Assembly: GCA_003990745.1 (NCBI GenBank)
Contig: RBNI01004387.1
Coordinates: 1-14,149, forward strand
DNA length: 14,149 nucleotides
Reading direction: 5' to 3'
Source: Jimgerdemannia flammicorona
Lineage: Eukaryota > Mucoromycota > Endogonomycetes > Endogonales > Endogonaceae
The notes beneath the pieces were generated by a model. That model saw only the letters and a program-made list of their open reading frames with translations. It was not told the origin of the DNA and ran no database searches. Position numbers and translations under genes: made by a program. Below, piece by piece: positions 8,387 through 14,149 of the stretch (within the stretch, counting starts at the first letter, position 1; each line of letters opens with the position of its first letter).

Positions 8387-8736
8387 CAAGTTGGTCCGTG
8401 ATTTCTGACTAAGTATGAGTGACTAATTTGGTAACTATAATGAGGTTTGTAATTGTGAGCTTTGTCAGGTGGTTTTTGATAAAGAATAACTTTGTGATCA
8501 GGACCTTAATTACTAGGTAATGATCAGCAGCTGTGACAACTATTGCTGCAGCACAAATTGTTAAGGATAAGCTGGATATCATTTTCCACGTCATTTCGCA
8601 TTGTTCGTCATTTGTCGTTCATAATATCATATACCACACTTTGTTTGTATGATGATGTCATCACTGCCAGGTCACATGATTGTTCATGATTGCTCATCGT
8701 ATCCCATCTGTTCACTCGTTTGTTCATTCTATTACA

Positions 8737-8750
8737 TTCTTCTCCCCTTA
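8737..8750 (-). other. Polypurine tract
   Basis: The element strand reads TAAGGGGAGAAGAA and is followed directly by the LTR start TGTAAT. This tract primes plus-strand DNA synthesis in LTR retroelements. Its first three bases are the stop codon of the extra ORF, so coding sequence runs right up to the primer. Confidence 0.8.
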
Positions 8751-9578
8751 GAAATCAATGTCCTCATTGATTGAGAAATTAAGAACCAGGGGAGAGAATG
8801 GTGGGGAATCCTGCTCAGGGTTGTTGGCATCTTCTTCAGTAGCAGGGGGGGTGGTGGTTGTTGATGGCTTGCTGTCCAGGATGGAGAAGTCAATGAGGTC
8901 TGCAAATGGTTCTTGTATTGGGATAAGTGCTGGTATAGGGGTTCTCCATCTGATGCAGTTGGGGCCATCCAAATAGGGTTCCTGGTCCTCATGTCTGGGA
9001 ATATCCATTCGGATGAGCAGTTCTTCAAAGAGGTCAGAGAGGCCTTGGAGTCATTGGTCAGGGTTGTTATTCAGGAGGGGGCTCCAGTAGGGTTCACAAT
9101 CAGTAGACTTGAGAGTGATCCAGGAGTTGGCTTCTTGGGCTACCTTGATCTCTAGTTTGTTAACCTCAAAGAAGGAAAGGTTCTGGAAGTTCTTCAGTTA
9201 GACATAGTTGAGGTTGAGGATTGTAAAGAGTGCATGGCACATAATTCGATGGACCTTCTTGGCAAGTCTTTGCTTGCTCCCATCCAGGTGGGTCCAATCA
9301 GAGACTTGGTCCATGGGCAGATCCTTTGCCCATTGGAGGAGTTGATGACCAATCTTGTATTCATACCAGATCTCTAGGCAGCTGGTGGCAAAGTAGGCTC
9401 TTTCGATGACTTCACGGTGGTTGAGGACATAGTGTCCTAGGTCCTGGCTGGTAATGTTAAGGGCCTCTGAGTGGTGGTTCCTTCCTTGGATAGCAACCTG
9501 AATGTGTCCAAAGAGGCAGTCAACCTGGCTTGGGAGGGGCTGGCTACGGCAGGCAGTTTGGCGGTGGGTGGCGGGCAT
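8748..9578 (-). pseudogene. Extra ORF between pol and 3' LTR, unknown function
   Basis: One frame runs from ATG 9578 to TAA 8748 (276 codons), interrupted only by TAA at 9200-9198 and TGA at 9053-9051; the latter fits a mutated CGA. Recognisable stretches are GRNHHSEALNITSQDLGHYV, DWTHLDGSKQRLAKKVHRIM, FEELLIRMDIPRHEDQEPYL, and a Thr/Pro-rich, acidic C-terminus ending NEDIDF. I see no signal peptide, transmembrane helix, zinc knuckle or enzymatic motif, so it is not an evident envelope or gag. Its position after the chromodomain ORF and flush with the polypurine tract indicates that it belongs to the element. It lies about 640 bases after pol, so it may need its own promoter or a spliced RNA. 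CpGs are commoner here than in pol. Confidence 0.6.
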
Positions 9579-10221
9579 TCTTGTCTTGTTTTATCTTTAT
9601 GAGGAGAGGGGGATGAGAGTTGCAGGGTATTCTTGCCTAGGGTATTTATACTTATTCACCCATCTGATGTGATCTTCCTTTGGTCATGCTTTCTGGCAAA
9701 ATATATGACCTGTTGCTATAAGTGGGGCATGTGCTGGTTACATGAGAAAATCCTGATTTCAAAGATCTCATCACTCATAGTTGTGATTACACAGGGTTAA
9801 CAGGCCTTGGTCTACTTTTTTTTTGTCTGGTTGGTGCATTTGTGAGGACTGGCCATTCTTGTCTAGGGCGAGGGCTCTCATTGTTATGGCTGGGGGTTCG
9901 AACCTCTCAGAAATAGACTTTCTTATAATCTGAGGCAATTCCTAGTAACAATATCTGTCATGTGGATAGACTTAGACAGGTTTCGATATTGTCAGCTTTC
10001 CTAAGTTCCATACGAAGTATCTGTCATCATCCAGCAGAGATGACACAGATGGCGTGAAATGGAGTTGTTCAAATACATTTTACTGTACTGTACTAGATTG
10101 TTCTTTTGCTCAGGTATCTTCTTATTGATTATCCATAATGTTCCTTTTTCTGCAATGTTTGATATTGTATGTTTCCAGATAAAATATGTAGTATCCTTTT
10201 GCTCACTATGTGCTCCAATAC
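9579..10221. other. Spacer between pol and the extra ORF
   Basis: I see no gene here. The stretch is AT-rich with a T9 run near 9816-9824. It contains a GGTTCGAACC word (9895-9904) like a tRNA T-loop or Pol III box B, but no matching acceptor or anticodon stems, so a tRNA is not supported. Several CpGs between 9868 and 10052 make it less depleted than pol. It may hold a promoter or intron for the downstream ORF, but nothing specific is visible. Confidence 0.5.
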
Positions 10222-13171
10222 TTAGAGCTGTAGTTCCTTCCTTTGCTGGGGAGTGAGTGTTTCCATGTAGTCCTGGAGGGCTTTGCGTGCATTCTTCAGG
10301 GCTTCTTCTTTTTCCCAGGTAATATCATGGGTGGGGTAACCCTTCCACTTGATCAGGAAAAACTGCTTGACTGTTTTGGGATATCTGCAGACCTTGTGGT
10401 CAAGTACTTCCTCAATTTCGAATTCCTCATGATGGTTGATCCTAATTGGAGGTGGTGGTGGAACTGTATACTTGGAGAATGGGTTCTCATAGTAGTCCAC
10501 CAATTGGCTAATATGGAATACTGGGTGTACTCAGATATTGTGAGGAAGTTACAACTTGTAGTTGACTTTGCTGATTTTTTCCATGATCTTGTATGGTTCA
10601 ATTCTTCTAGCACAGAGTTTCTTAGCTGGTTGTTGTGCCAGGGCATCTGGGTGGAGGTGGTCTGTTCTAAGTATGACTATGTCACCAATATTGTAGGAGG
10701 CTTCTCTTTGCTTCAAGTTCGCATACTTGGTCTGGTAGTCTTGTGCTTCTATGAGAGCATCTCTTGTCATTTGGGTAAGGTCAGAAATGGGCTCAGCCAG
10801 ATATTGGGCTACTGGGACTACTGATTTCACAGTAGTACTTGGGGTCCTTGGGTGTTGACCGTGGTTCAGGAAAAATGGAGTCTTCTTTGTAGAGGTTTGC
10901 TGGCTATTATTGTAGGCAAACTTGGCATGGGCTAGGTACTTGTCTCAATCATTTTGTTTGTAACAGTAGAAGATACTAAGCATCTGTTTGAGAGTCCTGT
11001 TGGTTTGTTCAGTTTAACCATCAGTCTGAGGATGGTAGGCAGTAGAGAACTTCAGCTTGGTTCCATGGAGAGAGAAAAATGCCTTTCAGAAGTTGCTTGT
11101 GAACTTGGCATCTTGGTCAGATACAATAGTGCTAGGCATACCATATAGCCTAAATACTTGGTTGAGGAAAATCTTGGCAATCTCTGGTGCTGTAGCAGTG
11201 GTCTTGGTGGGTGCAAAATGGGCTTGTTTACTTTGGTGATCCATGAATACCACAATGACATCCCATCCTGCCTTGGTCTTGGAGAGTAAGACAATGAAGT
11301 CCATTGCAATCTGGTCCCAATTGTGACTCCAGATAGGCAAAGGTTGCAGGAGTTCTGCTGGTAGCTTGTTACCACTTTTAAACCTTTGATACATCTTGCA
11401 TGAGGCCACAAAGTCTTTGATGTCCTTGGTCATCTTTGGTCAGTAGAACTCTCTTGAGAGGAGGTTGTAGGTCTTTTCGAAATCAAAGTGTCCTGCTATA
11501 GGAGTATCAAGGAGTTCCTGCATGATCTTGAGTCGCAGAGTATTATTATTGGGTATAACCACTCTGTCATGGTCCCTGTAGATAAGTCCATCATGGTAAG
11601 TGAATCTCTTGGCCATTTGCCTCATGGGTTCTGGGACCTCAGCCTCTGGGTCTTGGCAGAATTGAAGGAAATTCATCAGGGGGCTGTCTTGCTAGTAGCC
11701 ATCCTTGATCATCTGGGTGAGGTTTCCAATTACTTTGACCATGAAGACAAGTTCATCTTCCATATACCTGGAGAAACTATCAGCCACACAGTTGGTTTTA
11801 TCTGGGATATACTTGATTTCCATATCAATGTTGCAATGATTTCCATCTAGCGGGCTTGTCTGTGGGTCAGCATGAGCTGTGTGTGAATATCCCATAGTAC
11901 ATAGTGATCAGTATAGGCCACAAATAGCTATCCTAGGAGGAAATGGTGCCATTCCTAGAGTGCAGTGACAATAGCCAGGAGTTCCTTCTCATGGATGGTA
12001 TACCGAGTCTCAGCTGGCTTGAGCTTTTGGGAAAGGTAGGCCACTGGGCAGTCTTCTTGGCTAAGCACTGCTTCATTAGCAATATCAGAGGCATCTGTGG
12101 TCAGAGTGAATGGTCTGGTAGGGTCAGGTGCAATTAGCACTGGGGCCTCAGTAAAGAGTCTCTTGAGATAGTCCATAGCCAGAGTATATTTGGGGGTCTA
12201 TTGAGCTTTGATGTTCACTCCTTTGTGGGCCAGGCTGGTTAATAGAGCTGCAATAGTAGAGAATCCTTGGATAAACCTTTGGTAATAACTGGCAATACCC
12301 AGAAAGTGCTGGAGTAGCTTGAGGGTAGTAGGGATAGGGATATCCTTAAAGGCTGATACCTTTCAGGGGTCCACATTGATACCTTCAGCAGAGATGATGT
12401 GTCCTAAGTACTCGATCTGATCTTGATAGAACTTATACTTACTCATCTTGGCATAATGCTGGTTTTCTTGCAGAAGGGCGAGTACTTGTCTGAGGTGGGT
12501 GTAGCATAGTTCCACTGTCTCACTGTAGATTAATATATCATCAATATATACAAGAATACAGATGTTGAGGAGTGGTCCAAAGATGTCATTCATCAGATAC
12601 TGGAATGTTGTTGGTGCATTGGTCAATCCAAAAGGCATGACTCAGAACTGGTAGTGTCCAAACTGTGTTCAGAAAGCTGTCTTCTCAATGTCCTTCTCAT
12701 CAATGTAAATCTGGTGGTAGTGATTTCACAAATCCAGCAGAGAAAAGGTCTTGGCCTTGAAGATTTGGTATAGCAACTCATCAATCCTAGGTAAGGCATA
12801 CTGGTTCTTGATGGTGATCTTGTTGAGGGCTCTGTAGTCAATATACATTCGCAGAGAGCCATCCTTCTTCTTGACAAATAGAATGGGGGCTCCAAATGGA
12901 GAGCAGCTGGGTTCAATATATCCTTGGGCCAGTAGTTTGGTCAATTCATCCTTGAGGGTCTTGAGCTCAGATTGGGTCAGTTGGTAGATACTCTTGTATG
13001 GGGGTTCAGATCCTGGAATAAGATCAATTCTATGTTGGATTTGGTGCTTGGGTGGAATTCCTTGGGGGTCTTGAAATATATCTTGGAATTCTTCAAACAG
13101 TTCTTGAGCTTCTGTTGGAATTGGGCTACTTGTAGCTTCAGTGACTTCTTGTATTATATAGATGAAGTAGG
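10222..13171 (-). pseudogene. pol: Gypsy pol: RT, RNase H, integrase, chromodomain
   Basis: The polyprotein copies and integrates the element. RT: EELFEEF-like lead-in (13110), [20 protein letters not shown] (near 12870), [23 protein letters not shown] (12638), catalytic YIDDILIYS (near 12540). RNase H: TDASDIANEAVLSQ (near 12085), IHEKELLAIVTAL, YTDH (near 11905), CVADSFSR (near 11785). Integrase: a GHF...FY...C zinc finger whose last Cys is Tyr (KMYQRFK, near 11395), then DDE residues in WDQIAMDFI (near 11300), IVSDQDAKF (near 11110) and DG-stop-TEQTNR (near 11010). The C-terminus has VHPVFHISQL (near 10520) and a chromodomain, EFEIEEVL...LIKWKGYP...ITWEKEEAL (10440-10290), stopping at 10222. 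About 15 stops replace expected Arg, Trp or Gln. One frameshift lies near 11840. Gag and protease are missing. Confidence 0.92.
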
Positions 13172-13719
13172 GATAAACTTCAGCAACTCTGTCCCAGCAA
13201 CCTCCTCTCCCACTAGTCTCAAGACCTCCCTAGCAGACATCTCTAGCCCTAAAAAATTCACTAAGATGGCCCACATTGATACTGACTTGTGGAAGAAGGG
13301 GTGCACCACCAGTTTACCAGAGTCTGCTACCATCATAGCCTTCTTCTTATTCTCTGACACTCTAGCAGTCACCTCAGCCACTGGCTCAGCCCTAGGAATA
13401 CCAGTCCCCACTATACTACTTCTGGACCCTGGCCCCTAGCAGGTACCTGGCCAGTCATCTGATCAGTTACCTGGCCAGTCATCTGACTCCTACTTCTGTC
13501 AACACTATGTCCCCCCTGCCCTACCCCCATGGGCCTAGTAGCTGCCCTCCTGCCCCCCATCACTGTGTACCAACTTTCAACATTAGCCTGCCTTCCTTGA
13601 CCACCTACTCCTTCAGCTCTATCACCAGCCCTGGCTGCTGCTGTAAAACTCTTAGAGAGACCCAGGCCAGGTCTCCTTCTCTCTAGATGCTCAGAGCTTG
13701 ATAAACCCTGGGTTACCAT
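13172..13719 (-). pseudogene. LINE B ORF1, N-terminal part only
   Basis: ORF1 starts at ATG 13719 (MVTQGLSSSEHLERRRPGLG), matching LINE A ORF1 residue for residue over SSSE-LERRRPGLG and RPMGVGQGGHSVDR. A frameshift near 13420 separates this from the second block, GKLVVHPFFHKSVSMW to [18 protein letters not shown], after which the sequence turns into gypsy DNA. Trp in the context ESWYTV (near 13570) is preserved here but is a TAG stop in LINE A. The RRM-like and coiled-coil parts are missing. Confidence 0.8.
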
Positions 13720-13895
13720 CCAATGAAAACTCTGTAGAATTTGATGAAACTTATTATAGACTATTACTAGACTCCTGCCACACCTTATATACCAGTATAG
13801 ATGAAGTAAAAACTTGAAAATATGTTGCTTTTTGCAAAAAGATATCCATGTGGCTTAGCTTGCTCTGAATGGTTTGAGCCTGAAGAATTTGTTCC
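13720..13895 (-). promoter_or_regulatory. LINE B 5' UTR
   Basis: Aligned counterpart of 6255-6430, including TGTGGCTTAGCT and TATACCAGTATA-type blocks. Like LINE A it ends in a pyrimidine-rich boundary (plus strand TTCCCCC). Confidence 0.55.
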
Positions 13896-14110
13896 CCCAG
13901 CCTCCATCTTTGCCCCTTCTTTCATGCTTGCCAGCAGCTCCCACTATCTCTTGTACTCTTGAGCTCTCTCCCACTGCCTCTTGTCTGTGCAAATATGCTT
14001 CCCATCAATAATCTCCAGGTATGTCAACTCCACATAGAGCTTTCAGGCCTTTGCCCACCATTCTACTATACCACTCAACTCCTCCAGCACTTCCAACAAG
14101 TTCTCCTCTT

Positions 14111-14112
<2 letters not shown>
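13896..14112 (-). pseudogene. ORF1-like coiled-coil remnant E
   Basis: One minus-strand frame crosses the stretch with two stops (a TGA after WWAKA and a TAG after EYKR). Pieces are ENLLEVLEELSGIVEWW, YLEIIDGKHICTDKRQW and ERAQEYKR followed by WELLASMKEGAKME. The charged, helical character and QEYKR resemble the RRM end and coiled coil of LINE A ORF1 (QEYKMWRRKRAEQEE near 5310), so it is probably an older LINE ORF1. It ends where LINE B starts and is cut on the right by another poly(A) tail. Confidence 0.45.

Positions 14113-14149
<37 letters not shown>
14113..14149 (-). repeat. Poly(A) tail of an element beyond the window
   Basis: Thirty-seven consecutive T reach the right edge. By analogy with 471-505 and 6541-6556 this is the tail of a minus-strand retrotransposon whose body lies to the right. 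An assembly end at a homopolymer is the alternative. Confidence 0.55.

Larger units (their letters stand above)
7936..8736 (-). repeat. 3' LTR of the gypsy element
   Basis: On the element strand the LTR starts TGTAATAGAATG (8736 leftward), immediately after a purine tract. That is a typical gypsy LTR start. The inner end is an estimate: TTATACA at 7942-7936 would give a TG...CA element of about 800 bp, coincides with the end of an open frame in element C and with a change in base composition. No second LTR exists in the window for confirmation. The interval holds two TATA-like sequences and no credible ORF. The U3 part (8590-8720) has several CpGs and repeated TGTTCA and CGTCATT-like words. 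Confidence 0.65.
7936..13171 (-). mobile_element. 5'-truncated Ty3/gypsy chromovirus
   Basis: On the minus strand the order is RT, RNase H, integrase, chromodomain, an additional ORF, polypurine tract and 3' LTR. That is the Ty3/gypsy order, and the chromodomain places it among chromoviruses (Metaviridae), which insert into heterochromatin in fungi and plants. Gag, protease, primer-binding site and 5' LTR are absent: at about 13171 the sequence just upstream of RT abuts LINE ORF1 with no LTR between. Coding parts carry about 15 in-frame stops but only one evident frameshift (about 11840). Plus-strand composition switches from C-rich (LINE) to T/G-rich at both ends of this interval. Confidence 0.9.
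13172..13895 (-). mobile_element. 5' fragment of LINE B, related to LINE A
   Basis: The interval aligns with the 5' UTR and ORF1 start of LINE A (6430 to about 5680) across its length, with both copies losing similarity at the same 5' point. Homology to LINE A ends abruptly at about 13171, inside ORF1, where gypsy RT sequence begins. No ORF2, tail or duplication is preserved. The two LINEs are clearly diverged, so they are separate insertions, not recent duplicates. Confidence 0.85.

Noticed and set aside
9820..9915. Possible tRNA or tRNA-derived SINE around GGTTCGAACC
   Set aside because: Only the T-loop-like word is convincing; there is no matching acceptor stem, anticodon arm or clear box A at proper spacing.
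10243..10824. Plus-strand open frame (193 codons)
   Set aside because: It is antisense to the chromodomain and integrase C-terminus, which are clear on the other strand.
10222..13171. Alternative genetic code to explain many in-frame TGA
   Set aside because: TGA replaces both Arg and Trp, and TAG and TAA also occur at conserved positions, which fits mutation rather than recoding.
6541..13895. LINE B and element C as two halves of one LINE interrupted by the gypsy element
   Set aside because: Sequence beside the C tail (ending CAACTCCTCAGC) does not recur after the B 5' end, and the C 3' UTR is unlike that of the related LINE A.
1..14149. CRISPR array, bacterial operon or host metabolic gene
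   Set aside because: There are no spaced repeats, no ribosome-binding-site-led gene series, and all recognisable proteins belong to retroelements.

Overview
The window reads as a repeat-dense intergenic or heterochromatin-like stretch of a eukaryotic genome, most likely a filamentous fungus. The reasons are a Ty3/gypsy chromovirus with a C-terminal chromodomain, LINEs with APE-type endonuclease and RT, a spliceosomal U6 snRNA copy, poly(A) tails, AATAAA signals, strong CpG depletion, and stop codons that are nearly all explained by C-to-T or G-to-A transitions. I see no convincing host protein gene. The phylum is not settled; Basidiomycota is a guess from the style of the gypsy polyprotein.

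Layout, left to right (every transposon reads on the minus strand). 1-470 plus 6431-6540: an older, stop-ridden coding sequence ('D') split by a later insertion. 471-6430: a complete LINE ('A') in a perfect 15-bp target-site duplication, with a structured poly(A) tail, ORF2 (endonuclease, RT, CCHC-like knuckle), ORF1 (RRM-like part, coiled coil) and a 5' UTR. Inside ORF1, on the plus strand, is a U6 snRNA retrocopy (4870-4989) with its own 19-bp near-perfect duplication; excising it restores the ORF1 frame. 6541-7935: the poly(A)-ended 3' portion of another retrocopy or LINE ('C'). 7936-13171: a gypsy chromovirus missing its 5' LTR, gag and protease but keeping RT, RNase H, integrase, chromodomain, an extra ORF after pol, a polypurine tract and a 3' LTR. 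13172-13895: the 5' end of a second LINE ('B') related to A, cut off inside ORF1 and joined directly to gypsy RT. 13896-14112: ORF1-like coiled-coil remnant ('E') into which B probably inserted. 14113-14149: a 37-nt T run, the poly(A) tail of a further minus-strand element beyond the window.

The pieces form a nested graveyard. LINE machinery can account for A, B, C, the terminal tail and probably the U6 copy; the LTR element arrived by integrase and later lost its 5' half. No element here looks autonomous. The most unusual item is the U6 copy: it is full-length at its 5' end, has no poly(A) tail, ends in its own T7 tract, and lies antisense inside a LINE ORF1.
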